Counted from the stretch's first letter, positions 32,234 to 40,955 are shown. The stretch is 64,000 nucleotides of DNA from Lactobacillales bacterium (GCA_031261175.1 JAISJW010000008.1:19712-83711); one strand, 5' to 3'. A program made the numbers and translations. Notes: a model not told the origin generated them from the letters alone.

Positions 32234-32345
32234 CATTTCCCCTCTCGATAAAAATATTTAAATTATTTTGCCCAAAAATGTAACAAAATCAATTTTTTTA
32301 CGTATATATATAGTATAAGGAACTTTTTAAAGGAGGAAAATTTTT

Positions 32346-33053
32346 ATGAAACCAAAATTAAATGAGGCATTGTCTCACAAAACAGGATTAGCTAAGTATT
32401 GTAAAAATATGAAAACAAGCGAAATCCACATTACTAAAATCGGTGTAGGTCATGCCGAACCGCGAAAAGGTATCCATATCCACAAATTTAACGGGCACCT
32501 GGAAACTTGTACCGAAATCATCGACAACGAACGCGTTATGTTGCCGGAGTATTGTTTTGCTCAAGTGTGTCGCGATTTTTCAACCGACGATGTTATAGCA
32601 GCGTATGTTGAATTGATACGAGCCAAGTATGATAAGGTCCGCATATTATCACGCATTCCTAAGCGTCGTTTAGATCGCGATCTTTCCTTTTTGCGCGATA
32701 CTCCAGATAAAATCGAGTCCGTACGCGAGGTTAAGTTTTACTTTAAATTGCGCGAAGAGAAGTTCGAAATGCCTAAATGCAATAACACATTTGTTTTAAA
32801 CCAACATCAACATGAATTGACTGATCGATGGTCTATTCGTCCGGATTTCTACTGGCCTCTATATAATGTTGCTGTCGAGTATCAAGGTGAAAAAGGTCAT
32901 TTTGATAGCTATAAAGGAATTGACCGCGACCACGCTAAATTATCGGTTTATGCCGAAATGGGAATCAAATGTTTCCAGCTTAATAAGTTTATTATGGATG
33001 ATCCTATTCGCTACAAAGCCTTTTTGAAAAGTTTAAAGAGCGCCTTGCGTTAA
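32346..33053 (+). CDS. Putative PD-(D/E)XK endonuclease-like protein (DUF559/Vsr-type fold)
   Basis: The 235 residues have an unrecognised N-terminal half (basic, HKFNGHLETCTEIIDNERVM in the middle) and a C-terminal half from about residue 155 that looks like a Vsr/DUF559-type nuclease: SIRPDFYWPLYNVAVEYQGE gives the PD...ExK-like pattern (D then E-Y-Q-G), and IDRDHAKLSVYAEMGIKCFQ with LNKF follows as in that group. Similar proteins are common in Actinobacteria, where an N-terminal half often resembles an AbiEi antitoxin. AAAGGAGG precedes the start. It is the only plus-strand gene over a long stretch, and a 129-bp palindrome follows two bases after its stop. Likely acquired. Confidence 0.55.
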   Translation: MKPKLNEALSHKTGLAKYCKNMKTSEIHITKIGVGHAEPRKGIHIHKFNGHLETCTEIIDNERVMLPEYCFAQVCRDFSTDDVIAAYVELIRAKYDKVRILSRIPKRRLDRDLSFLRDTPDKIESVREVKFYFKLREEKFEMPKCNNTFVLNQHQHELTDRWSIRPDFYWPLYNVAVEYQGEKGHFDSYKGIDRDHAKLSVYAEMGIKCFQLNKFIMDDPIRYKAFLKSLKSALR

Positions 33054-33055
33054 AA

Positions 33056-33184
33056 CCGCCCTAAATGACAAGATTTTTCGTTTTTTGCCCTTATTTTGGC
33101 AGTTGAGGGCGGGTATAAAATCTATACCCGCCCCCAACTGCCAAAAATCGACCTTTTTTCTAAAATTCTTGTCATTCGGGGCGG
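33056..33184. repeat. 129-bp nested palindrome, element C2 (pairs with 1747-1875)
   Basis: It begins CCGCCCTAAATGACA and ends TGTCATTCGGGGCGG. The central GGGCGGGTATAAAATCTA stretch is identical to element C1. The length, 129 bp, is the same. Arm differences are partly compensated on the other side (for example the inner arm CAGTTG pairs with CAACTG here). Confidence 0.85.
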
Positions 33185-33202
33185 AAAACTCAGAAATTGC
33201 CC

Positions 33203-33242
33203 AAAAGAAAACTCCACGAGCCTTTTAGGAGGCCCATGGAGT
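33203..33242 (-). terminator. Terminator of acpP
   Basis: ACTCCATGGGCC / GGCTCGTGGAGT stem and a T-rich tail, about 33 bases behind the acpP stop. Confidence 0.8.
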
Positions 33243-33274
33243 GCAAGTTAAATATCCTTCGATTGCTCGAAAGA

Positions 33275-33496
33275 TTATTGAGCTGCCTCAACGTATTTAA
33301 CTAAGTCAGAGATAGTGTTCAAACCATCTTCAGATTCGATTTTTACATCAAATTCGTCTTCAACTTCGTTGATGATTTGGAATAGATCTAAGCTATCTGC
33401 ATCCAATTCTTCAAAAGTAGTTTCTAATTGAACTTCTTCTGTTTCTTTACCTAATTCTTCAACGATGATTTCTTGAATTTTTTCGAATACTGCCAT
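33275..33496 (-). CDS. acpP: Acyl carrier protein
   Basis: Carries acyl chains on a phosphopantetheine arm in fatty acid synthesis. The 73 residues are strongly acidic, and the modified Ser lies in [16 protein letters not shown] near residue 35. The length is normal. It follows fabH by 53 bases; other fab genes are not in the window. The unit ends here with a terminator. Confidence 0.96.
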   Translation of the reverse strand: MAVFEKIQEIIVEELGKETEEVQLETTFEELDADSLDLFQIINEVEDEFDVKIESEDGLNTISDLVKYVEAAQ

Positions 33497-33549
33497 GAGT
33501 CGTATTCCTCCGTTTTTTGTTTTTATATATTTCAGTCAACTGCAAGCGT

Positions 33550-34542
33550 TTAGATGTGTAGAACCAAAGTTCCCCACGTCAGCCCGCCGCCGAAGCCTGT
33601 AAATACCACTGTTTGTGTGCCGTCCAGCTTGATCGTGCCGGCGTCCACCAGCTCGCTCAAAATCAACGGAATCGATGCGCCACTCGTATTTCCATACTCG
33701 TCCATAATCTGTGGCAATTTTTCGCGCTCAACTTTCAGTTTTCGCGCAAGCACGTCTAAGATACGTGAATTTGCTTGGTGCAAGAGATATAAATCAACAT
33801 CCCCGGCGCCCATCCCTGCTAACTCCAGAGTTTCCACGATATTCCGAGGAACTTCCTTCGTCGCAAACGAGAAGATATCCTTACCGATCATCGTCAAGTA
33901 AGGTGTCTGCGTCGCATCCGGCTCCACAACTTCGCCCGTCCACCACGGATTCTTGTTCTGCACAAAACTCGTAGTCAGAGAGCCTCCGCGCGTTCCGTCG
34001 CTTCGCAATTTTTCGGCAAGTATATGCTGCTTTTCGCCGCTTGACAAAATCAAACCGCCCGCCGCATCGCCAAACAACACTGCCGTCCGTCGATCGTTCC
34101 AGTTCGTCACCTTCGACAAAGTCTCAGCGCCGATAACCATCACGTTCTTATACAGACCGCTATTGATATAGCGTTCCGCCGTTGACAAGGCAAATACAAA
34201 CCCCGTACAAGCCGCACTCATGTCGTAAGCAAAGGCATTCACAGCCCCAATCGCTCCCTGAACCTGAGCCGCCACACTTGGTGTCGTATAATCCGGTGTC
34301 GTTGTCGCAACAATAATAAAATCAATGTCCTCCGCCGCTAGGCGTGACTTGCCCAGAAGGTCCTGAGCTACTTTGATGGCTAAATCGCTGGTGTTCTCGT
34401 CAACCGCGATGTGGCGACGACGAATCCCAGTGCGAGAGGTGATCCACTCGTCATTGGTATCCATGATAGCGCCCAAATCGTCATTAGACACAACTTTCGC
34501 CGGTGCATAATGAGCCGTCGCTATAATTTTACCGTAATTCAT
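33550..34542 (-). CDS. fabH: Beta-ketoacyl-ACP synthase III
   Basis: FabH starts fatty acid synthesis by condensing acetyl-CoA with malonyl-ACP. The 330 residues hold the active-site Cys in MSAACTGFVFAL near residue 110, His in LLHQANSRI near 250, and Asn in YGNTSGAS near 280. WITSRTGIRRR near 32 is also typical. The start at 34542 was chosen because GGGAG lies 8 bases before it; the Met at 34557 would include the ribosome binding site. acpP follows. Confidence 0.96.
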   Translation of the reverse strand: MNYGKIIATAHYAPAKVVSNDDLGAIMDTNDEWITSRTGIRRRHIAVDENTSDLAIKVAQDLLGKSRLAAEDIDFIIVATTTPDYTTPSVAAQVQGAIGAVNAFAYDMSAACTGFVFALSTAERYINSGLYKNVMVIGAETLSKVTNWNDRRTAVLFGDAAGGLILSSGEKQHILAEKLRSDGTRGGSLTTSFVQNKNPWWTGEVVEPDATQTPYLTMIGKDIFSFATKEVPRNIVETLELAGMGAGDVDLYLLHQANSRILDVLARKLKVEREKLPQIMDEYGNTSGASIPLILSELVDAGTIKLDGTQTVVFTGFGGGLTWGTLVLHI

Positions 34543-34577
34543 CCACAAAACTCCCATTAATTATTGCTAACTAGATA

Positions 34578-34586
34578 ATTTTACCA
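34578..34586 (-). promoter_or_regulatory. Extended -10 promoter of fabH-acpP
   Basis: The minus strand reads TGGTAAAAT about 35 bases before the fabH start. Confidence 0.55.
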
Positions 34587-34613
34587 TAAGACCGGGATTT
34601 TCACAAATATTTA

Positions 34614-35156
34614 TTAATCGCTTAATAAACTGCGGACCGAGGTAAGTATCGTCTCGAAGTCGGCGAGGTTCCCATTTCCCTTTTTTCCGCTGGCAAGTAT
34701 CCCCACCTGCGGCTCGATAATCTGGTATCCACGCTCTTTGAGCGTGTCGATATTCTTCGCCACCGCCGGGTTCGCATACATCTGGTCGTTCATCGCCGGC
34801 GCAAACAGCTTCGGCGTCGAAACCGGAACCGCTGAGGCAATTGCCGTCAGCATGCTATCCGCGATGCCGTTCGCGATTTTCCCGATTGTATTCGCACTCG
34901 CGGGCACGATCAAAAATAAATCGCAGCTTTGCGCTAGGTCGACGTGGGCGACTTTCCCGTTCACGTATTCATCGGTCACTACAGAGTAAACGTGGTTACG
35001 GCTGACGACTTCCAGTGTTAAAGGCGTGATAAACGCCGCTGCGCCCGGGGTCATTGCAACGCGCACGTTGTAGCCCGCTTGTGTCAGCATTTCAGCGATA
35101 AGGCCGGCTTTGTGCGCCGCTACGCTACCTGAAACGCCTAGTGTAATGGTCTTCAT
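34614..35156 (-). CDS. coaC: Phosphopantothenoylcysteine decarboxylase (stand-alone)
   Basis: The FMN-dependent step that makes 4'-phosphopantetheine, on the way to CoA. The 180 residues match the flavoprotein fold: LGVSGSVAAHKAGLIAEML at the start, the His in KVAHVDLAQSCDLFLIVPAS near residue 70, and PAMNDQMYANP near 118, close to the PxMNxxMW signature but with Tyr in place of Trp. It is separate from CoaB, as in streptococci and enterococci. It provides the precursor of the arm on AcpP, the next-but-one product. AGGAG precedes the start. Confidence 0.92.
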   Translation of the reverse strand: MKTITLGVSGSVAAHKAGLIAEMLTQAGYNVRVAMTPGAAAFITPLTLEVVSRNHVYSVVTDEYVNGKVAHVDLAQSCDLFLIVPASANTIGKIANGIADSMLTAIASAVPVSTPKLFAPAMNDQMYANPAVAKNIDTLKERGYQIIEPQVGILASGKKGNGNLADFETILTSVRSLLSD

Positions 35157-35174
35157 AAGTATTAACTCCTAAAG

Positions 35175-36296
35175 TTATTTTTTCGTTAATACCATTATAA
35201 TGATGCTTACCAACATTGTCAACGCATAAACGGTGCTAAATGTTGATAAAATATTCGAAATCGCCGGACCGACGTTGCGTTGTGTGTATTCGTGATTGAC
35301 CAAACGCACGAACTTGAACGTGTAGATAATCGTCAAGCACGTAATCAGACAAAACGGCGATAAAAACCCGAAAATCACGGCTGGAATCAACCATAAGTGC
35401 GCGATATAAATCAACAACACGCAAATATTCTTCGTCGCTTTCAGCCCCATATAATTCGCGAGCGTGCGCTTGTCGTCATCGTAATAAGTGATAAACGTCT
35501 CCATCGAATCACCGAGATACATCGCAAGCGTAATCAAGAAAATCGGCATCCCCACGACCAAAATCCCAACGAGCACACGCACGTCAAGTTTGAACACAAG
35601 CTCCCAGTTCTCAACAGTCGCAATCAATTCTTTCAGCTCAAAAGAATTCACATAAACTGCCAAAAAGAACATCAGACTACTCGTCACAAACGCCTTGATC
35701 AGCGGTGCGAACGTCGCATTCTTAATCGGAATAAAAGTCCAATCGTAAAATAGGTACAAAATCGCACAAGCGACCTCGATCACAATCGTCATCCCGCCCG
35801 TCATAATCGGCAGCACAATCCCTGCGATTAGCGCCAGAACTAAGAAAATAATCGTCACGTCTCGGAAGCGGTGTTCGTATTTCAGCTCGTAAGTAACCGG
35901 GGTTTCAATCCCCTCTTTTTCCACGATACTATCAATCGTCGCGTCCGGCATCGCCTGAATCAGGTCCGCCTGCGTAATCACATCCGCCTCATGAACCAGC
36001 TCGTCAAACGCCTTCGCCGCCTCTTCATCGCTCGTCACCACATTCTGTTGCAACTTGTGGTGCGTGTGCATGATATACCTAAACAGCGTCTTGCGTTGCG
36101 CCACCGTCGTGATGTAAAACTTCAGCGAATTCGCAAAAGCGTAGAACAGCACCCCACCCGCTAGGGCAATTAAGCTCTGCGCCACGTTGATCGAATTATA
36201 GTGCGCGAACGAAAAAATCGTCCCGATCACAATCCCCGGAATTATCACCGCTATTCTTTTTAAATCGACTATCTCGATGAATTTTTTGAAATCCAT
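35175..36296 (-). CDS. Multi-pass membrane protein, possibly a remote UbiA relative
   Basis: I do not recognise this 373-residue protein with confidence. Two hydrophobic helices at residues 15-60 are followed by a soluble segment of about 80 residues (KLQQNVVTSDEEAAKAFDEL and onward) and then six or seven membrane helices. Residues 255-285 (YLGDSMETFITYYDDDKRTL then ANYMGLKATKN) recall the second aspartate motif of UbiA prenyltransferases (D...D...K.TLA..LG.K), but the first NDxxDxxxD motif is not found. It lies between birA (3 bases upstream) and coaC (18 bases downstream), so it may have a cofactor or lipid-related role. That is inference from position only. Confidence 0.5.
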   Translation of the reverse strand: MDFKKFIEIVDLKRIAVIIPGIVIGTIFSFAHYNSINVAQSLIALAGGVLFYAFANSLKFYITTVAQRKTLFRYIMHTHHKLQQNVVTSDEEAAKAFDELVHEADVITQADLIQAMPDATIDSIVEKEGIETPVTYELKYEHRFRDVTIIFLVLALIAGIVLPIMTGGMTIVIEVACAILYLFYDWTFIPIKNATFAPLIKAFVTSSLMFFLAVYVNSFELKELIATVENWELVFKLDVRVLVGILVVGMPIFLITLAMYLGDSMETFITYYDDDKRTLANYMGLKATKNICVLLIYIAHLWLIPAVIFGFLSPFCLITCLTIIYTFKFVRLVNHEYTQRNVGPAISNILSTFSTVYALTMLVSIIIMVLTKK

Positions 36297-36299
36297 AAT

Positions 36300-37292
36300 T
36301 TATCTCTTTCTTAAACTTACTTCACCACTCGAAACGCTCATCGTCGTACCGTCTTCAAGGCGCACAATCAGCTCACCCTTCGAGTCAATATCAACAGCCA
36401 CACCCTTGTAATCCGTGCCGTGCAGCGCAAATTCCACATCCTTGCCAATCGTGAACGAGTGCTCGCGGTGGTAGTCTAAATATGTTTTATCTTTTAATAG
36501 TTCAAAGAAGAAATTCAGAAAATCGGCAAGTAGCGCTTCGCGCGTCACCGTCGCATTCCCATCTGGGAAAAGACTCGTTACGATTTCGCTTAAGTCCGCT
36601 CCAAATTCTTCTTTTGTTATTGTATAGTTAATTCCAAAACCGATTGCGATGTCAGTCACTGTCCGCATTTCAACGTTTGCGACTGCTTCGCTTAAAATCC
36701 CTGCAACCTTTTTGCCGTCGACGAAGACGTCGTTGACCCATTTAATTTCGACTTTGCGCTTGGGTAAATACTTCTCAAAAGTTTTAGCCAATGCCACGCC
36801 CGCTACGATTGTGTAGCTTGCGATTTCTTCGATGTCGACTTCGGGTTTCAACAATAATGTCGCATAAATCCCTTTGTCAGGCACCGCAAAGAATGAACGG
36901 CCAAAACGCCCACGCGTTCCCTGTTGATCGTTTGAGACGATTAATAAAGGTGCCCGGTGCGGCACGCGCGTTGCTTCTTTCGCTAAATTTAAAGTCGACT
37001 CCGAAACTGAATAAAAATTATAATCCAGCTTAGGCACTACGTCAAAATCGAGCAACGCATTGATCGTTGCGGGGTTGATCCCACTTGCCGTTTTCAAGAG
37101 GCGATAGCCTCGGTTGCGGATGCTGTCGATTTCGAAGCCACTTGCCCGGAGGTTGTCGACTTCTTTCCAGATGGCGGCGCGCGTCAGGCCGAGCGACGCC
37201 CCGATTTCCTCGCCCGTGACATAGTCGCCGTAGTAGCTGAGCATGTTGAGGATTTCGGTTTGGTTTTTATTTATTGCTAATTTATTTTTCAT
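36300..37292 (-). CDS. birA: Biotin-[acetyl-CoA-carboxylase] ligase / biotin repressor
   Basis: BirA attaches biotin to acetyl-CoA carboxylase. The 330 residues have an N-terminal winged helix (ILNMLSYYGDYVTGEEIGAS then LGLTRAAIWKEVDNLR), so it can probably also act as a repressor, and a ligase domain with the biotinyl-AMP motif QQGTRGRFGRSF near residue 128 and KWVNDVFVDGKKVAGILSE near 190. It ends with an SH3-like domain. Its place upstream of coaC, fabH and acpP fits fatty acid synthesis. Confidence 0.95.
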   Translation of the reverse strand: MKNKLAINKNQTEILNMLSYYGDYVTGEEIGASLGLTRAAIWKEVDNLRASGFEIDSIRNRGYRLLKTASGINPATINALLDFDVVPKLDYNFYSVSESTLNLAKEATRVPHRAPLLIVSNDQQGTRGRFGRSFFAVPDKGIYATLLLKPEVDIEEIASYTIVAGVALAKTFEKYLPKRKVEIKWVNDVFVDGKKVAGILSEAVANVEMRTVTDIAIGFGINYTITKEEFGADLSEIVTSLFPDGNATVTREALLADFLNFFFELLKDKTYLDYHREHSFTIGKDVEFALHGTDYKGVAVDIDSKGELIVRLEDGTTMSVSSGEVSLRKR

Positions 37293-37307
37293 TATATGTA
37301 CCTTAAT

Positions 37308-37337
37308 AAAAAAAACCTGCTCCTTAGAAACAGGTTT
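37308..37337 (-). terminator. Terminator of rpmB
   Basis: AAACCTG / CAGGTTT stem with an 8-base T-run on the minus strand, between rpmB and birA. Confidence 0.85.
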
Positions 37338-37350
37338 CCTTTATAGTTTG

Positions 37351-37539
37351 TTATACGCGTTCAACTTTTCCAGATTTTAATGCACGAGCTGAAACCCATA
37401 CTTTTTTAGGTTTCCCGTCAATTAAAACACGAACTTTTTGAAGGTTGGGTTTAACTGTACGTTTAGTTGCATTTAATGCGTGAGAACGGTTTTGACCACT
37501 TGAAGTTTTACGTCCAGTGATGTAACATACTTTAGCCAT
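37351..37539 (-). CDS. rpmB: 50S ribosomal protein L28
   Basis: A 62-residue basic protein: [20 protein letters not shown] at the start and [17 protein letters not shown] at the end, the normal L28 of Bacillota. GGAGGG precedes the start. It is a single-gene unit with its own terminator. Confidence 0.97.
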   Translation of the reverse strand: MAKVCYITGRKTSSGQNRSHALNATKRTVKPNLQKVRVLIDGKPKKVWVSARALKSGKVERV

Positions 37540-37636
37540 GATGATCCCTCCTTTTTCTCAGTTTGCGTGTCTTGCGCTTTTATGCGCTCACGAAGAATAA
37601 TAATATCATATTTTTGCTCCGCGTGCAAGGAAAAGC

Positions 37637-39124
37637 TTAAACACCTAGATATTTCTTAAGAGTTCCACGAACTGCGCCAGGACCGGCAATTAATTCGCGC
37701 ACATAGCCTTCAACTTTTTCGCCTAAACCTACTGAATATAGGTCTTGAGCGAAGATTGACGCATCGCTTAACAACGGTTGTAAGACTTCGTGTAATTCTT
37801 CGTCAGAACCGTTCCAACCTAGTTTTAAGTCCTTAATAATTGCTTGAGAATCTGCTAATTTCGGATCTGGACTAAGCGTGATTTCTTTACCTTCGTCGTT
37901 CACACCTAACAGGTAACGCACCCAACCAGCTAGTACTAGTGGGATGAATACAAGGTCAGCTGCCTTGAGCGGTGCTGCTTCACCTGCTGCGTAAAGCGAG
38001 ATATTTTTACCGAAACGGATCGGTAATTTTTGCGAAGTATCAGTTGCGATACGTTGCGGAGTATCAGGAACGTAAGGGTTCGGCAGACGGTCGTTGACAA
38101 CCGCATCGATGAATTCCTTAGGATTGATAACGCCCGGATCAACTACGACTTTCATTCCTTCGTTGTAGCCGATTTCGTTGATCAGCGCTAGCATTTGCGG
38201 GTCTTTAACCTCTTCCGAAATCTTACCGAATTCTAAGATTGTTCCGTAGATTGCAAGAGCCGTGTGAAGCGGATTCAGGCAAGTGCAGACCTTCATTTCG
38301 TCGATTTTTTCAACGGTTTCTTTATCAGTCAAGATAACGCCACCCGCGATAAGATCTGGACGACCGTTCGGGAAGTTATCTTCGATTACAAGATAGTGAG
38401 TTTCTTCCGTATTAGCGAAAAGTGCAACGTTTGTACCTTTTGCTGAGTGAAGAATTGTGAAGTCATTTCCGGCAAGTGCTGGATCCGCATCCAACATCGC
38501 TTTAACCGACTCGTCTGGATTTGGCGTGATGCGGTCGATCATTGACCACGGGAAAGTAACTTTAGTTTCGTCAGTTAAGTAGGTGATGAACGCTTCGTTG
38601 TTGTAAGTTTTAGCAACTTCTAAAACGGCAGCTTTCAACACGTCACCATTGCGCGAGAAGTTATCTGTTGAAACGAAAGCAATTGGTAGCTCGCCCGCTT
38701 CAAAACGTTTGAATAATAGTTCAGTATAAAGCACGATTGAAGGACTTGCCGCTCCGTTTGGAAGTGGTTTGTAGCCTTTTTCGGTGATTGTGATTGTCGC
38801 AAGTTGAAGTGATGGCGCTTGGAAGATTTCCGTGATGCGCTCGATCCCTTTGTTTTCAACTTGGCTCACGTAGATCGCTTCGCCGACCGAGTTCAACCAT
38901 TCTTTTTCGATTGAGCCGTTACCTTTTAAAGTGACGTTCAAGATGCGGTTGTCGTTGCCGTTGTAAGTTTTGTCAACGACTTCTTCGTCCCAAGTTTCAG
39001 CGACGATGACTTTGTTGTCAAGTTTCCCTTGTTTGACCAATTCGTTCGCGATTTCAGCGTGGAAAGCGCGGAATAAGTTACCTCCACCGAAGTGGACCCA
39101 TGTTGGAGTTTCAACTTTACTCAT
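37637..39124 (-). CDS. Mannitol dehydrogenase-family oxidoreductase, probable fructuronate reductase
   Basis: The 495 residues belong to the long-chain polyol/aldonate dehydrogenases: an N-terminal nucleotide fold (WVHFGGGNLFRAFHAEIANE), the catalytic-type stretch VSTDNFSRNGDVLKAAVLEV near residue 150 and FPWSMIDRITPNPD near 195, with KVCTCLNPLHTALAIYG near 275. Members include fructuronate, tagaturonate and mannitol dehydrogenases. The GPH transporter next door and shared operators suggest a hexuronate or other sugar-acid pathway, so a UxuB-like role is favoured, but mannonate- or mannitol-type substrates cannot be excluded. The stop is followed by no other pathway gene. Confidence 0.75.
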   Translation of the reverse strand: MSKVETPTWVHFGGGNLFRAFHAEIANELVKQGKLDNKVIVAETWDEEVVDKTYNGNDNRILNVTLKGNGSIEKEWLNSVGEAIYVSQVENKGIERITEIFQAPSLQLATITITEKGYKPLPNGAASPSIVLYTELLFKRFEAGELPIAFVSTDNFSRNGDVLKAAVLEVAKTYNNEAFITYLTDETKVTFPWSMIDRITPNPDESVKAMLDADPALAGNDFTILHSAKGTNVALFANTEETHYLVIEDNFPNGRPDLIAGGVILTDKETVEKIDEMKVCTCLNPLHTALAIYGTILEFGKISEEVKDPQMLALINEIGYNEGMKVVVDPGVINPKEFIDAVVNDRLPNPYVPDTPQRIATDTSQKLPIRFGKNISLYAAGEAAPLKAADLVFIPLVLAGWVRYLLGVNDEGKEITLSPDPKLADSQAIIKDLKLGWNGSDEELHEVLQPLLSDASIFAQDLYSVGLGEKVEGYVRELIAGPGAVRGTLKKYLGV

Positions 39125-39188
39125 TTTCTTTTTACCTCGATATATTTTATTGTGGGCAAGTTACTTCCTGCGAAGAGCTTGCCTCTGA

Positions 39189-39208
39189 GCAAGTGGCATG
39201 CCACTTGC
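39189..39208. promoter_or_regulatory. Operator-like palindrome before the dehydrogenase gene
   Basis: GCAAGTGGCATGCCACTTGC is a perfect 20-base palindrome, 16 bases downstream of the -10 (39223-39231). Its core TGGCATGCCA recurs at the same relative place before the transporter gene. Confidence 0.7.
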
Positions 39209-39222
39209 GAACGTATGATAAT

Positions 39223-39231
39223 ATTTTACCA
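39223..39231 (-). promoter_or_regulatory. Extended -10 promoter of the dehydrogenase gene
   Basis: The minus strand reads TGGTAAAAT; the operator follows within the early transcribed region, where a bound repressor would block elongation or initiation. Confidence 0.6.
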
Positions 39232-39253
39232 CACTTGCCCGCTTTTTTCTAGC

Positions 39254-39284
39254 GAAAAGCCCCTGCCAAGGCAAGAGGCTTTTG
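39254..39284 (-). terminator. Terminator of the GPH transporter gene
   Basis: AAAAGCC / GGCTTTT stem with an inner TTGCC/GGCAA pair, nine bases behind the stop. The T-run is interrupted. Confidence 0.65.
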
Positions 39285-39293
39285 CGTTAAGAA

Positions 39294-40871
39294 TTATTTT
39301 TTAGCCGCTGCTTCTTTCGCTGCGATTTGTAGTGAAAGTGGAGTTTCAGGCCAAAGTGTTTCGTAAGGGTGACCAGTTAAAGCTTCAGTTACTTTGCGTG
39401 TTTCAGGAGTAACGTCTTCTTTAGAGCCGCCAGCTTCTAAACGGTTGATTTCATTTTTCAAGATTGTGTGAGTTTCTTTGTTCAAACGGAAGAAGAAAGA
39501 AGCGATCAACGCTAGAAGGATTAGGATACCAGGACCTAAGATGAAGATCAAAGTAATACCGTGAGTAATTCCAACTGGAACTTTACCAGAGATCATATCA
39601 GATTTGAAGCCGATTTCTGTCAACAAGATACCTGCAATCGCAGAAGCAAGAGCTCCTGTAGATTTGCGGAAGAATGTCATAACGGCAGCGTAGATACCAG
39701 CGCGGTCTTCGCGGGTCATGATTCTGTCCACGTCTGGAATGAATGGGAATACGTTCCAAGGAGTGAATTCTAGGACTGCGCGTGACATTTGGTAAACAAC
39801 TGAGATGATGATGAATGCCCAGATTGCTACGTTAGATAGTGAGTGAGTTGCGTAAGTTACTCCGTAACCTACTAATGATAATAGAATACCAGAGTAAGCT
39901 AAGATGAATAGGAAACGAGGTCCTTTAGAGATCATCAATTTAGCAGCTAATAAAGTAGAAAGAATACCGAAAGCTGATAATGCTTGTAATACCCACGGGA
40001 AGTCAGCTGCTGAACCAACAGCGAATACCATGAATGTTGGTAGTAGAGTTGAGTAGAAATCTTTACCCGTGAATGATAGTAAGTAAACTGTTAAGTGTTT
40101 ACGGAAAGCTTTATTTTTGAATGTTGAAGCGTAGTCGATAACTGATTTTTTAGCAGCGCCAACGAAACCAAGTTTAGGACGAGATTCTAATTCAGCGATA
40201 ACGTCTTCGTTAAGTGGACGTTCCCAAGTAGTTCTCCAAGAGATGAAGATTGCAATTACGAAGATTACAGTGTAGATAAGACCTGTAATTAGGTAAGCAT
40301 TATCGTTACCGATATGTTTAAGAATAGCTAACACGAAGAATACGATTGCAGTTCCTGTCGCCGAGATGAACATACGAGAACCTGACAAGACAGTACGTTT
40401 GTTGTAGTCTTCTGTCATTTCAGTTGGTAATGTTTCCCAAGGGATCATAATGAATGCGATTACGATTTCCATACCGATATTAACTAGTAAGTAATACCAG
40501 AATTCGTGTCCGCCTAGACCGAAAGTGCTAGCTGGGAACCAGAACATTGGGAAGATGATTGCGAATGCAATACCACCAACGAAGATGAAGAAGTGGCGAC
40601 GTCCGAAACGTTTACCAAGTTTTGTTTTGTAGAATTCATCGGTAATTGTTCCGAAGAATAGTGAGAAAATCGCATCGAAGATACGTGCGAAGAACGTAAC
40701 CCCACCGGCTGCTGACGGGTCAAGCCCTTGCGCCAATAGGAACGTGAAGATAACGCCGGAAACGATATTGTTCCATCCGCCACCCATTAAATCCATCATA
40801 CCATAGCCGACACCGCGAGCTACGGTAATGGGTTTCGCTTCGTAAACCCAATTTTTCTTTTCTGTACTCAT
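39294..40871 (-). CDS. GPH-family sugar/uronide:cation symporter
   Basis: The 525 residues form a 12-helix major facilitator of the glycoside-pentoside-hexuronide group: GYGMMDLMGGGWNNIVSGVI near residue 22, FFARIFDAIFSLFFGTITDE near 60 (the melibiose-carrier-type signature with Asp), and TLPTEMTEDYNKRTVLSGSR near 148. A cytoplasmic tail of about 60 residues rich in Glu, Lys and Ala ends the protein. It would import a glycoside or uronide with H+ or Na+. It has its own promoter, a cre-like site and an operator matching that of the neighbouring dehydrogenase. Confidence 0.88.
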   Translation of the reverse strand: MSTEKKNWVYEAKPITVARGVGYGMMDLMGGGWNNIVSGVIFTFLLAQGLDPSAAGGVTFFARIFDAIFSLFFGTITDEFYKTKLGKRFGRRHFFIFVGGIAFAIIFPMFWFPASTFGLGGHEFWYYLLVNIGMEIVIAFIMIPWETLPTEMTEDYNKRTVLSGSRMFISATGTAIVFFVLAILKHIGNDNAYLITGLIYTVIFVIAIFISWRTTWERPLNEDVIAELESRPKLGFVGAAKKSVIDYASTFKNKAFRKHLTVYLLSFTGKDFYSTLLPTFMVFAVGSAADFPWVLQALSAFGILSTLLAAKLMISKGPRFLFILAYSGILLSLVGYGVTYATHSLSNVAIWAFIIISVVYQMSRAVLEFTPWNVFPFIPDVDRIMTREDRAGIYAAVMTFFRKSTGALASAIAGILLTEIGFKSDMISGKVPVGITHGITLIFILGPGILILLALIASFFFRLNKETHTILKNEINRLEAGGSKEDVTPETRKVTEALTGHPYETLWPETPLSLQIAAKEAAAKK

Positions 40872-40910
40872 TTTAATCTCCTTAGAAATAATATATTAGT
40901 GTTTTTCTCA

Positions 40911-40926
40911 AACTGGCATGCCAGTT
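40911..40926. promoter_or_regulatory. Operator-like palindrome before the GPH transporter gene
   Basis: AACTGGCATGCCAGTT is a perfect 16-base palindrome 15 bases downstream of the -10 (40942-40950). It shares TGGCATGCCA with the operator at 39189-39208. Confidence 0.7.
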
Positions 40927-40941
40927 CAAAAGGTATAAGTA

Positions 40942-40950
40942 ATTTTACCA
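40942..40950 (-). promoter_or_regulatory. Extended -10 promoter of the GPH transporter gene
   Basis: The minus strand reads TGGTAAAAT; the cre-like site begins six bases upstream of it. Confidence 0.6.
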
Positions 40951-40955
40951 TAACT

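Noticed and set aside
35175-36296. Confident UbiA prenyltransferase call
   Set aside because: Only the second aspartate motif resembles the family and the first is absent.
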